NCBI GenBank assembly: GCA_035570495.1 | Contig: DATMLO010000038.1 | Coordinates: forward strand, 1-20,789 | Source of the DNA: DATARH01 sp035570495 | GTDB lineage: Bacteria; Pseudomonadota; Alphaproteobacteria; ATCC43930; CGMCC-115725 | DNA length: 20,789 bases | Direction: 5' to 3' | In this document: positions 7,799 to 15,693 of the stretch, piece after piece | Position numbering within the stretch: position 1 is the first letter of the stretch | Layout of the letters: every line of letters begins with the position of its first letter | The notes under the pieces: model-generated | Database searches by the model: none | Told to the model about the DNA's origin: nothing | The model's input: the letters and a program-made list of their open reading frames with translations, nothing else | Translations under genes and position numbers: made by a program

Positions 7799-8539
7799 CT
7801 ACTTCGAGAGGTGCGTCTCGCAGAACGCCCAGACTTTCTTCCAGCCCTCGAGCGCCTGCTCGATGCGGTAGGGCGGCCGGTCGTAATAGAAGAAGCCGTG
7901 GCCGGCGCCGTCATAGCGGTGGAACTCGTAGTTCTTGCCGTGCTTCTTCAACTCGGCCTCGTGCTGGTCGACTTGTTCCGGCGTCGGCGCGCGGTCTTCG
8001 TTGCCGAAAAGACCAAGGAGCGGGCAGCTGAGGCCCGCGGTCAGGGTGATCGGCGACACCGGCTGCTTCGGGGTCAGGTCGTCCTGGACGACGCGGCCGC
8101 CCCACAGCTCGATCGCGCAATCGATGCTCTTCTGCTTGCAGGCGAAGAGGAAGGTCTGCCGGCCACCCGAGCAGGTGCCGAACAGCCCGACCTTGCCGTT
8201 GTGCCAAGCTTGGCGGCGCAGGAACTGCACCGCGGCTTCGGTGTCGCCGATCATCTGATCGTCAGCGACGCCGCCCTCGGCGCGCGCCTTGGCGGCGACG
8301 TCGTCGGCCTTGCCCTCGCCAAAGCGCTCGTAAAGGTTATGGCTGATGGTGGCGTAGCCATGATGCGCGAAGCGGCGCGTGCACTCGCGGTACCATTCGT
8401 CCCAGCCGGGCATGTGATGGATCAGCACCATGCCGGGGAACGGGCCGGCGCCCAGCGGCCGCGCGACATAAGCCGAAATCGGGTCGCCGTTGTGGCCGAT
8501 GATCCTGACGGTTTCCGCAATCATTCCTTCGTAGGCCAT
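7799..8539 (-). CDS. Dienelactone hydrolase-family alpha/beta hydrolase
   Basis: A 246-residue cytoplasmic hydrolase of normal length for the dienelactone hydrolase family, which opens lactone rings in aromatic-compound breakdown but also includes esterases of other specificity. The catalytic triad is visible: nucleophile C123 in GTCSGG (the family's G-x-C-x-G elbow, Cys not Ser), D182 in GNEDRAP and H214 in GAGHGF. The oxyanion strand reads GMVLIHHMPGW. I chose the ATG at 8539, preceded by GGGTGGAG; a GTG at 8548 in the same frame overlaps that Shine-Dalgarno and would add three residues. The DUF6295-like gene follows after 22 bases, likely in the same operon. The second TauD-type gene diverges from its upstream side. 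No other aromatic-degradation genes are present, so the true substrate is open. Confidence 0.9.
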   Translation of the reverse strand: MAYEGMIAETVRIIGHNGDPISAYVARPLGAGPFPGMVLIHHMPGWDEWYRECTRRFAHHGYATISHNLYERFGEGKADDVAAKARAEGGVADDQMIGDTEAAVQFLRRQAWHNGKVGLFGTCSGGRQTFLFACKQKSIDCAIELWGGRVVQDDLTPKQPVSPITLTAGLSCPLLGLFGNEDRAPTPEQVDQHEAELKKHGKNYEFHRYDGAGHGFFYYDRPPYRIEQALEGWKKVWAFCETHLSK

Positions 8540-8621
8540 GGTCTCCACCCTTTCTTGATGTCTGGCGCGAACATAGCCGCTCGAATGTGACCATCACAAG
8601 CGATCCGCGCAGCATCCCGCC

Positions 8622-8645
8622 GTCATTGCGAGGAGCGAAGCGACG
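8622..8645. repeat. Half of a palindromic repeat abutting the second TauD gene
   Basis: The stretch contains CATTGCGAGGAGCGAAGCG, recognisable as one arm of a dispersed palindromic repeat common in Rhizobiales-type genomes. The matching second arm is absent: after 8645 the sequence turns directly into coding sequence for the conserved TauD N-terminus (A-L-G-A-E-I-G-V-D-L). It therefore occupies the place where the first codons of the gene should be. Confidence 0.6.
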
Positions 8646-8686
8646 CGGCGCTCGGCGCCGAGATCGGGGTCGACCTGTCGCGTCCC

Positions 8687-9475
8687 TTGGACGACGCGAC
8701 CTTCCGCGCGGTCGAGGATTCGTTTCACGACAACATCGTCGTGTTCTTTCGCGGCCAGACCCTCTCGAACGAGCGGCATATCGAGTTCAGCCGCCGGTTT
8801 GGCGAGCTCGAAATCCACATCGTCAAGAAATACCTGCTGCCCGGCCATCCCGAGATCCTGCTTGTCTCGAACATCAAGAACGAGGGCGGCGACCATATCG
8901 GCCTCGCCGACGCCGGCTTCACCTGGCACAGCGACGTTTCGTATCGCCGGAACCCGAGCCGCTGCTCGCTGCTCTACGCCAAGGAAGTGCCGGTGCGAGA
9001 CGGCGTTGTGCTCGGCGATACGGTCTTCGCCAACTGCATCGCCGCCTATGAGGCGCTGCCGACCGTGATGAAGAAACGGCTCGACGGGCTGAAGGCGATT
9101 CATCGCTATTCGATGCGCCGCCGGGTCGAGAACAGCCCACGCCCCAAGCTGACCGCGGCACAAATCGCCGAGACGCCGGATGTCGCGCACCCGATCATAC
9201 GCACCCACCCCTTTACCGGCCGCAAGGCGATCTATGTCACCGCCGGTGAGTGCATCGGCGTCGAGGGGATGCCCCAGGACGAGGCGGTCGACCTCATCGC
9301 CGAGCTCGACGCGCATTGCGTCAAGCCCGAGTTTCTCTATCGCCACCATTGGCAGGCCGGCGATTTGGTGATGTGGGACAATGCCAGCGCGATGCATCTG
9401 GCGATTTGCGACTACGCGCTGCCCGAACGACGCCTGATGCACCGCACCACGGTGATTGGCGGCGAGCCCTTCTAG
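8687..9475 (+). CDS. TauD/TfdA-family dioxygenase with damaged or missing normal start
   Basis: The catalytic body is intact: counted from a TTG at 8687, H81-x-D83 in FTWHSDVSY, H237 in SAMHLAICDY and the arginine in PERRLMHR (R248/R249). The family is the same as the gene at 375 but the sequences are clearly different paralogues. The homologous frame extends upstream to a stop at 8588-8590 and encodes the conserved LGAEIGVDLSRPLD before the TTG. It contains no ATG or GTG: codons between 8591 and 8650 derive from a palindromic repeat fragment. Possible starts are TTG 8687 (which would drop the first conserved strand), CTG 8675 or ATT 8624. None has a Shine-Dalgarno. So this is either a gene with a repeat-altered start or an early pseudogene; the rest of the frame has no stop or frameshift, which argues for recent change or continued use. 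Confidence 0.75.
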   Translation: MDDATFRAVEDSFHDNIVVFFRGQTLSNERHIEFSRRFGELEIHIVKKYLLPGHPEILLVSNIKNEGGDHIGLADAGFTWHSDVSYRRNPSRCSLLYAKEVPVRDGVVLGDTVFANCIAAYEALPTVMKKRLDGLKAIHRYSMRRRVENSPRPKLTAAQIAETPDVAHPIIRTHPFTGRKAIYVTAGECIGVEGMPQDEAVDLIAELDAHCVKPEFLYRHHWQAGDLVMWDNASAMHLAICDYALPERRLMHRTTVIGGEPF

Positions 9476-9647
9476 ACGGCGAGATTCGCGCCGACCCGGC
9501 GCCTTTGTGCTCAATGCGTTCGCCCGATCTTCCTTCGATCTAGCGCTTGCAATGACTTCTCTTGTCAATCGCTTGCAGCGTTGACAGCGCGCCACTAACA
9601 TCAATCCAAGCGCGATAGAAGTTGATTTTTGTCGCCCGAGGGGTGGG
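9476..9647. other. Gap before the Slam-like gene, no gene seen
   Basis: This gap holds a TTGACA (9581-9586) with no good -10 at proper spacing, and the short direct repeat GCTTGCA at 9545-9551 and 9571-9577. No open frame of interest and no clear terminator for the TauD gene were found. Confidence 0.3.
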
Positions 9648-11024
9648 ATGAGTTCTGGGCTCCGGCGGATTGTCGGTCGTGTCTTGCTGGCGCTCCTGTT
9701 GGCTGGGTCGCTGGCAATTGCGGCACGCGCCGACGATGCTGACCCCCGCGAGGCCCTCAAACACAGAAGAGATGAGCTTTTTCAGCAGGTGCTGGCGAAC
9801 CCCAGCAATCTCGACGTCGTGTTCGCCTATGCGGATATCTGCGCTCAGCTCGGCGACAACGAGGGCGCGGTCTCGGCACTCGAACAAATGCTGCTGTTCA
9901 ACCCCAACCTGCCGCGTGTCGATTTGGAGCTCGGCGCGCTCTACTTCCGAATGGGTTCCTTCGAAGTCGCGCAGACCTATTTCGAAAAGGCGACCGCGCA
10001 GCACCCGCCTCCGGAGGTTCAGGAGCGTATCGACAAATATGTGGCGCTGATCGACAAGGAGACGTCGCTGACCCGGCTGACCGGGTATGTGTTCCTTGGG
10101 GCGCAGTACCAATCCGACGCGAACATCGCGCCGGGGAGCGCGATGATCGTCTCGCCGATCGGCCCCATACTGCTCAACCAGCAGTTCGTCAAAGAAGCCG
10201 ATTTCAACATCTTCGCCAACGCCTCGGTGCTCTACACCTACGATCTCGGCAACCAGGACCGTGACACGATCGAAGTGACCGGCAACGGACTGGTCAATCA
10301 CTACATGAAGGTCGGCCGCCTCGACCTCGATTTTGGCGAGGTGACCGCCGGTCCGCGACTGCACTATCCCGGGGTGCCGGAGGACGTGGCGGCGGCGGTG
10401 ACGCTCAAGCCATATGCGATCCTCAACGAGGTCGGGCTGGGCGAGCAGCAGTATTTTGACACCTACGGCGCCGGGCTCGAGGCGACCGGCGTGGTGTGGG
10501 GCAACCTAGCGCTTCGCAGCGCCTTCGAATTTCGTCAGAAGACTTTCAGCAACGCGGCCAATCGGCCGCTGACCTCAGGCCTTACAGGCAACGACAAGCT
10601 GGTGTCGCTCCAGGCGACCCGGCCGTTCGATGCAAACTCGGCGCTGACCCTCGAATTCGACTACGTCGATCAGCAGACCAGTTTCAACTATTACACCAAC
10701 CAGAGCTACGCCGGCGCGGTGACCTACCACATTCGCTACCACGGCCCACCGGGCGCGCTGTCAGAGCTTCCAATGGAAACCAATTTCTACGTCAGCAGGC
10801 TCTATTCCATCTACGCCGCGCCAGACCCTTGCTGCGTGACGGGTCCCGGCGGCTTTTCGAGCCGCGACGACCGGCGCTGGAGGATGGGCCTCATCCAGGG
10901 CATCAATGTTACCCAGAACCTCGAATTGATCCTACAGGTCGAACGTCAAGTCGTTTCGTCCAACCTCTCGCTTTACGGATATACCAGCAATTCAGTGGTG
11001 CTCGGCCCCGAGATCAAATTCTAG
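9648..11024 (+). CDS. TPR and outer-membrane beta-barrel protein, candidate Slam/DUF560 (type XI secretion) translocator
   Basis: A 458-residue exported protein. Residues 1-28 form a signal peptide (basic start, VLLALLLAGSLAIAARA). Residues about 35-135 are helical with TPR-like repeats (LDVVFAYADICAQLGDNEGAVSALEQ; VDLELGALYFRMGSFEVAQTYFEKA). From about residue 145 the sequence becomes alternating amphipathic strands (GYVFLGAQYQSDANIAPG onward) and ends LGPEIKF, with the terminal phenylalanine typical of barrel proteins. Signal peptide, N-terminal TPR domain and roughly 310-residue C-terminal barrel is the architecture of Slam proteins, which move TbpB-like substrates across the outer membrane. 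The match is by architecture and the barrel-opening G-x-x-Y-x-S-x-A-N-x-A-P pattern, not by a search. The ATG at 9648 follows AGGGG at usual spacing. The next gene, 115 bases downstream, encodes a secreted FecR protein ending in a TbpB-like domain, its natural substrate candidate. Confidence 0.85.
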   Translation: MSSGLRRIVGRVLLALLLAGSLAIAARADDADPREALKHRRDELFQQVLANPSNLDVVFAYADICAQLGDNEGAVSALEQMLLFNPNLPRVDLELGALYFRMGSFEVAQTYFEKATAQHPPPEVQERIDKYVALIDKETSLTRLTGYVFLGAQYQSDANIAPGSAMIVSPIGPILLNQQFVKEADFNIFANASVLYTYDLGNQDRDTIEVTGNGLVNHYMKVGRLDLDFGEVTAGPRLHYPGVPEDVAAAVTLKPYAILNEVGLGEQQYFDTYGAGLEATGVVWGNLALRSAFEFRQKTFSNAANRPLTSGLTGNDKLVSLQATRPFDANSALTLEFDYVDQQTSFNYYTNQSYAGAVTYHIRYHGPPGALSELPMETNFYVSRLYSIYAAPDPCCVTGPGGFSSRDDRRWRMGLIQGINVTQNLELILQVERQVVSSNLSLYGYTSNSVVLGPEIKF

Positions 11025-11091
11025 CCAAGCCAAATACACGCGGCGCCGATACGTTAACGATATTATTTTTCTAAAAAGCCTTCGATTTGCG

Positions 11092-11109
11092 GTTACATTT
11101 AGTTACATT
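11092..11109 (+). promoter_or_regulatory. Tandem OmpR/RstA-like regulator site upstream of the FecR-domain gene
   Basis: GTTACATT occurs at 11092-11099 and again at 11102-11109, exactly ten bases (one helical turn) apart in the same orientation. Head-to-tail half-sites at this spacing are how OmpR-family response regulators bind. The inner bases TACATTTAGTTACA fit the published RstA box TACATNTNGTTACA. It lies in an AT-rich stretch 31-48 bases upstream of the GTG start. Binding by any particular regulator is inferred. Confidence 0.45.
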
Positions 11110-11139
11110 CGCCCGCTAGTCTGTGGTCTGGAGCCTGCC

Positions 11140-14019
11140 GTGCATACTTTCCCCCAGGTATTGCGTTTTTGGCCCCCATTGCTGTTGCTACTTGCCATCG
11201 CCGTGGGCGCACCGCACGCCCGTGCGGAGGGTGAGCAGCGGGTCGGGGTCAACGCCGCGGTCAACACGGACGCGAACGGCACACCGCCGGGCGGCGTGAC
11301 GAAGCGGCTCGTGCTTGGCGAGAACATCGTCCACAACGAGCGCGTCACCACCGATAAAAACGGGCAGACGCAGATCCTGTTTCTCGATGGTTCGTCGGTC
11401 AGCGTCGGCCCCGAGTCCGACATGACGATCGACGACTTTGTCTACGACCCTGCGTCCGGCACCGGGAAAATGTCCCTGACCGATCTGCAGGGCGCCATGC
11501 GCTTTGTCGGCGGCAAGCTGTCAAAGCAGGAAGACGCGGTAGCGGTTCATTTCGGCTCGGCGACGATCGGCGTGCGCGGCGGCGTCTTCCTCGCGGACCT
11601 GCATCCAGGCGGCAAGTCGCAAATCATTTTCGTCTACGGCCACGGCGTGACCATCACCTTGCCGAATGGTCAAACGGTTGAGCTGTATCGTCCGGGTTTC
11701 GCGATCGATTTCGACTCGCACGGGATGATCGGCTCGCCGCATCGGGCCCCACCAGGCGGAATTCTCGCCCAGCTTGACGGCCGGAAGGGTGGCAGCGGCG
11801 GCGTGAACAACATCCCCAACGACGGCGACGTCGCCAACAGCAACGTGCCCAACACCGTCTCCAACGATACCGACAGCAGCACTCAACAAGCGGACGCAAA
11901 TTCGAAAAACAGCAAATACAACCCGCCGCCGCCCAATTCGTGGCCGCCGCAAGTATCGGAGCAGCAAACCCAGACGGCCAGCAACCCGCCGCCGCCTCCA
12001 CCGCCGCAGCAATCACCTGCGCCACAGCAACAACAGCCGTCGCCGCCATCACCTCCGCCGCCAAACGTCATCACCGGCATTTCGGGCGGGATCAACTACG
12101 ATCCGGGCCGCGGCTCAAACCACGACCTCGCGGTGAACACACAGAACGACCTGGCCGCCGTCGGTCCAGGGGACGACGAGCACCATCGTCATCATCACGA
12201 CCGCACGCTCGGCTTCCCGGGACAGCCCGTGCCGTTTAAGAACGCCACCATCACAAACGGCGTTCTGGTCGTCACGATCGGCGATTTGACCGGGTCGATC
12301 CCATTGTCGCCAGGCACCCACAAGATCGATGGCACCGCCACGTACAGCCCGGTCGGGCCGCTCAAAGGCACCGTCTACGAAGCGGCCGACGGCAGCTTCT
12401 TTTATGCGGACCTTACGCCGGTCGACCATCCGTCGAGCACGGTCTTTGTGTATGGCGGCACGCCGGTGAGCTCGAGCGTATTTCAGCCGGGCAGCACACC
12501 GCAGATTCTCGCGTTTCAAATCGAGCCGGATGCGGTGCTGAAAAATCTGCTTCCGTTCATCCCCAACATCGGAAAGTTGTCAAACCCCACGGTATCGCCG
12601 CTCTATATCGAAATACCGGCGGCCACCAGCATTACGGCAGCGAGGGGCGGCACGCCCGAGCCGGCAGTGCTGCAGGCGAGTTTGGTGTTCAACGGCCGGG
12701 GCGCGAGCCAGCAATCGGCGCTCGTGGTAGCGGTCGGCAACATCGTCTCGACCACCAGCAACCCCAACAACCCGCTGCTGAGCGGCAACGTCGAAGGCGT
12801 GTACGAGCCGGGTTACGGCCGGGCTCCGACCCTCATCAACAGCAGCCTTTTGACCACCATCGACGGCACAGGCGGCAGCTTCTATGGCAATACCAGCATC
12901 AGCGGCTTCGTGCTCGACCCCAACGAGTGTTGCACGAGGTCCGGCGACCCCCGCACTCAGCTTGCGTCGCTGACAAACGTGCAGACCGGCCAAAACACCA
13001 ACTTCAACTTCAACCAGCCGGCGGTCGCCACAACAGTCCCCACCGCGGTCGCTAATGCGCCGCAGACGACGCAAACCCTGACCGGCTTTTTCGGCGGCAT
13101 CATGACCCCCTATGTGAAAGGCCGCGAAGAGGCGCCGTATGCGGTCGTCGGCCGGACGACGATCCAGACGAATGCCCAGGAACTCGAGATTGCCGCGACC
13201 CTCCAAGGGCACGATCCGTTTAGCACGAGCTGGGGAAACCAAAATGACCACAACGACCACGGCGATCGATCCCTATCCGCCATCGGGCCGGGAAACAACA
13301 ACAACAATAACAAGAACAGGAATGCCGTAAGCGCGTTCGAGCTTTCCTTTGGCAATCAGGCGGGCAAACAGGGCTACATCAACGACGACCTCTTCGCGGC
13401 GGAAGCAAACTCCAACGGAACGCAACAGCTCAACCGCCAGGACAAGGGGACGGCGACCGCCTATCTGGTCGACCAGAACGTGGTCGCGGGCGCGATCGAC
13501 AGCATCCTGCCCCGCGGCGTGACCCCGTGTACGTGCCAGTATCTGCAATGGGGATATTGGGGCGGCGATCTGACGACCAGCAAGGGCTACCGCAACGATG
13601 TCGGCGGGATCAACACCTGGGTCGCTGGCGTGCAGACACCCGTCAACCAGATGCCGACCATGGGATACGGCAGCTATAGCGGCGCGGCGATCGGCACTGT
13701 CGACAACAACGGCAAGATCTATGTGGCCGCGGGAGGCTTCAACCTCAACTATAATTTCGGCAACGATACCGGCCGCATCGGAATCACAAATTTTGACGGG
13801 CTGAATTTCGGCGGAACGGTCCGCGGCGGCGGCAATGGTTACACCGGCTCGCTCTCCGGCAGAAATCTCAATGGCACCGTCGCCGGCGCGTTCTTCGGGC
13901 CGGCCGCGCAGAATACGGGCGGCGATTTCGCGATCGAATCGACAAAGGGACCGAACTATATCGCCTCCGGGATTTTCGCCGGCGCGCTGACCGGGCCGAT
14001 CCATGGGGGCCACTACTAG
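11140..14019 (+). CDS. Secreted FecR-domain protein with C-terminal TbpB-like beta-barrel domain, candidate Slam substrate
   Basis: A 959-residue exported protein. The signal peptide is residues 1-29 (WPPLLLLLAIAVGAPHARA, SPase I type with no lipobox cysteine). Residues about 55-190 form a FecR domain (LVLGENIVHNERVTTDKNGQ, SSVSVGPESDMTIDDFVYD, SATIGVRGGVF). A Pro/Gln-rich linker (261-309) and a His cluster (348-353) follow, then a long strand-rich region with an Asn run (719-724). The C-terminal part starts at a CxC pair (C797, C799), continues LQWGYWGGDL, and ends with GTVAGAFFGPAAQNTGGDF (912-930) and ASGIFAG. That last pattern resembles the C-terminal barrel of transferrin-binding protein B and hemophilins. 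The start is GTG at 11140 with GGAG (11130-11133) six bases upstream. Such FecR proteins are not the cytoplasmic-membrane anti-sigma type: there is no transmembrane helix after the signal. I infer export across the outer membrane by the upstream Slam-like protein. Its ligand is unknown. Confidence 0.85.
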   Translation: MHTFPQVLRFWPPLLLLLAIAVGAPHARAEGEQRVGVNAAVNTDANGTPPGGVTKRLVLGENIVHNERVTTDKNGQTQILFLDGSSVSVGPESDMTIDDFVYDPASGTGKMSLTDLQGAMRFVGGKLSKQEDAVAVHFGSATIGVRGGVFLADLHPGGKSQIIFVYGHGVTITLPNGQTVELYRPGFAIDFDSHGMIGSPHRAPPGGILAQLDGRKGGSGGVNNIPNDGDVANSNVPNTVSNDTDSSTQQADANSKNSKYNPPPPNSWPPQVSEQQTQTASNPPPPPPPQQSPAPQQQQPSPPSPPPPNVITGISGGINYDPGRGSNHDLAVNTQNDLAAVGPGDDEHHRHHHDRTLGFPGQPVPFKNATITNGVLVVTIGDLTGSIPLSPGTHKIDGTATYSPVGPLKGTVYEAADGSFFYADLTPVDHPSSTVFVYGGTPVSSSVFQPGSTPQILAFQIEPDAVLKNLLPFIPNIGKLSNPTVSPLYIEIPAATSITAARGGTPEPAVLQASLVFNGRGASQQSALVVAVGNIVSTTSNPNNPLLSGNVEGVYEPGYGRAPTLINSSLLTTIDGTGGSFYGNTSISGFVLDPNECCTRSGDPRTQLASLTNVQTGQNTNFNFNQPAVATTVPTAVANAPQTTQTLTGFFGGIMTPYVKGREEAPYAVVGRTTIQTNAQELEIAATLQGHDPFSTSWGNQNDHNDHGDRSLSAIGPGNNNNNNKNRNAVSAFELSFGNQAGKQGYINDDLFAAEANSNGTQQLNRQDKGTATAYLVDQNVVAGAIDSILPRGVTPCTCQYLQWGYWGGDLTTSKGYRNDVGGINTWVAGVQTPVNQMPTMGYGSYSGAAIGTVDNNGKIYVAAGGFNLNYNFGNDTGRIGITNFDGLNFGGTVRGGGNGYTGSLSGRNLNGTVAGAFFGPAAQNTGGDFAIESTKGPNYIASGIFAGALTGPIHGGHY

Positions 14020-14027
14020 CACGGCGA

Positions 14028-14050
14028 TCAATCGCGCTTGCGGCGATTGA
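14028..14050 (+). terminator. Hairpin after the FecR-domain gene
   Basis: TCAATCGC (14028-14035) and GCGATTGA (14043-14050) are perfect eight-base inverted repeats around a seven-base loop, starting eight bases after the stop codon. There is no T-run, so it is at best a weak or factor-assisted terminator. The rest of the gap to 14124 holds a TTGACA (14087-14092) without a matching -10. Confidence 0.35.
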
Positions 14051-14124
14051 AAGACTGCGGCGATAAGCGCGTTCAGGTTTAAGTACTTGACAGATTCATG
14101 ATACTAGGCTGACCTCGCGGCGCG

Positions 14125-15693
14125 ATGCCTTCCACCCCCAGGGGGCGCCCGATCGCCATCGAGACCGAACTTAAGCTTGCCGCCCGGACCGGCGATCTGC
14201 CGGCTGTGCGGCGCGCGCTCGAAGCCATGGCGGCAGCGCCCGGCGTGGCGTCGCGGACCTCGCGTGCGCGGCTTGTCAGCACCTATTACGACACGCCCGA
14301 CCACGCCTTGGCGCGGCGCGGGTCGACGCTGCGCGTGCGCCGCCACGGCAGGCACTTTGTGCAGACGGTGAAGGCCGAGAGCGCGAGCGGCGAGAGCAAC
14401 CTCGCGCGCGGCGAGTGGGAGGATCGGGTCAAGGGCGAGCGTCCCGACCCGCAGGCGACCCAAACCGGGCCTTTCCTGTCGCCCGAGATCGCCGGCCAGC
14501 TGCGCCCGCTGTTCCGCACCGAGGTGTCGCGGCTGACCATCCCGCTCGCCCCCGGGCCGGCGACCCGGATCGAGGCGGCGATCGATCGCGGCCGCATCCG
14601 GAACGGCGCGGAGACCCCGCCCGAACCGATCAGCGAGGTCGAGCTCGAATTGAAGAGCGGCGCGTCGACGGCGCTTTACGACGTCGCGCTCAAATTGCTG
14701 CGCGTCGCGCCGCTGCGCCTCGAACGGCGCAGCAAGGCCGAACGCGGCTACCGTCTCGCCGCGCACGCGGACGACACGGCGCGGGCGGTGCATGCCGAAC
14801 CTGTCGATCTTCACCCAGGCCTCAGCGGCGAGGCGGTGCTGCGGCGCGTCGGCCGGGCCTCGCTCGATCACCTGCTGCGCAACGAAGACGCGGCCCTCTC
14901 CGGCGACGGCGAGGGCATCCACCAGATGCGCGTCGCGGTGCGGCGGCTGCGCGCGATTCTGTCGGCATTCGCGCCGATGCTGCCCGACGAGCAGCGGCGC
15001 TGGGTCTCGCAGGAATTGCGCTGGTTCGGCGATGCGCTGGGCGACGCGCGCAACCTCGACGTCTTCGCCGGCGATCTTCTCGCGCCGGCGCGCGCCGCGC
15101 TGCCGATCGCCAGCGAGTTCGAGCGGCTGGCGCAAGCCACGGAGCGGCAACGCCGCGCCGCCCACGCCGCCGTCATCAAGGCAATCTCGTCGACCCATTA
15201 CACTGAGGCGCTATTGGCGCTCTTGCGCTGGCTCGACGGCGGCGACTGGCACCTAGCCGCCGCCGCATCGCTGCACCAGCCGATCGAGGTGCTCGCGCCG
15301 GTACTGCTCGACCGTTGCCGCGCCAAGGCCGAAAAGCGCGCCAAGGATTTTTCGCGGCAATCGGCCAAGAAACGCCACCGGCTGCGCATTGCGCTGAAGA
15401 AATTGCGCTACGCCGCGGAGCTGTTTGCCCCACTCTACGGCGCGCCGGAGGCCAAGCAGTTCATCCAGCTCCTCAAGCGGCTGCAGGATGACCTGGGCGA
15501 CGCCAACGACGTGCGGGTCGGGCGGGAAATCGTCAAGGGCCTGACACCGCACGGGCACCGCTCGACCGGGATCGCCCATGCCGGCAAACGCCTCATCGCT
15601 TGGCATAAGCGTCGCATCGCCACGAACGAGCCCCAACTGCGCCGCCATCTCGACGAACTGCTCGCCGCCGAGCCGTTCTGGCAGACTAGCTAA
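14125..15693 (+). CDS. CYTH and CHAD domain-containing protein (probable inorganic triphosphatase)
   Basis: A 522-residue cytoplasmic protein. The N-terminal CYTH domain (about 8-215) carries the diagnostic E-x-E-x-K motif as E13-T-E15-L-K17. It also has the charged tunnel strands TLRVRRHGRHFVQTVK and EVELELKSG expected of a triphosphate tunnel metalloenzyme. The C-terminal CHAD domain (about 235-505) is helical and shows the two conserved histidine helices IHQMRVAVRRLRA and KKRHRLRIALKKLRYAAELF, which bind polyphosphate. This fusion matches YgiF-type triphosphatases, which act on inorganic triphosphate; CHAD links many members to polyphosphate granules. The ATG at 14125 has no clear Shine-Dalgarno, and the first eight residues are not conserved-looking. 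No ppk or phosphate gene is adjacent. The 3' end overlaps the convergent LLM oxidoreductase gene by eight bases. Confidence 0.93.
   Translation: MPSTPRGRPIAIETELKLAARTGDLPAVRRALEAMAAAPGVASRTSRARLVSTYYDTPDHALARRGSTLRVRRHGRHFVQTVKAESASGESNLARGEWEDRVKGERPDPQATQTGPFLSPEIAGQLRPLFRTEVSRLTIPLAPGPATRIEAAIDRGRIRNGAETPPEPISEVELELKSGASTALYDVALKLLRVAPLRLERRSKAERGYRLAAHADDTARAVHAEPVDLHPGLSGEAVLRRVGRASLDHLLRNEDAALSGDGEGIHQMRVAVRRLRAILSAFAPMLPDEQRRWVSQELRWFGDALGDARNLDVFAGDLLAPARAALPIASEFERLAQATERQRRAAHAAVIKAISSTHYTEALLALLRWLDGGDWHLAAAASLHQPIEVLAPVLLDRCRAKAEKRAKDFSRQSAKKRHRLRIALKKLRYAAELFAPLYGAPEAKQFIQLLKRLQDDLGDANDVRVGREIVKGLTPHGHRSTGIAHAGKRLIAWHKRRIATNEPQLRRHLDELLAAEPFWQTS

Noticed and set aside
8594..9760. 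388-codon minus-strand frame opposite the second TauD gene
   Set aside because: Shadow of a gene with an intact iron triad; no family features in the antisense product.
9648..11024. Plain cytoplasmic or periplasmic TPR protein
   Set aside because: The C-terminal two thirds is strand-rich with a terminal Phe and the protein has a signal peptide, so an outer-membrane barrel fits better.
11140..14019. Classical FecR anti-sigma regulator
   Set aside because: No cytoplasmic N-terminal segment, no anchor helix and no adjacent ECF sigma factor or TonB receptor.
14087..14115. TTGACA upstream of the CYTH-CHAD gene as a promoter
   Set aside because: No acceptable -10 at 16-19 bases; GATACT is only seven bases away, so the match is probably chance.
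14104..15198. 364-codon minus-strand frame opposite the CYTH-CHAD gene
   Set aside because: Antisense shadow; the sense frame has both CYTH and CHAD motifs.
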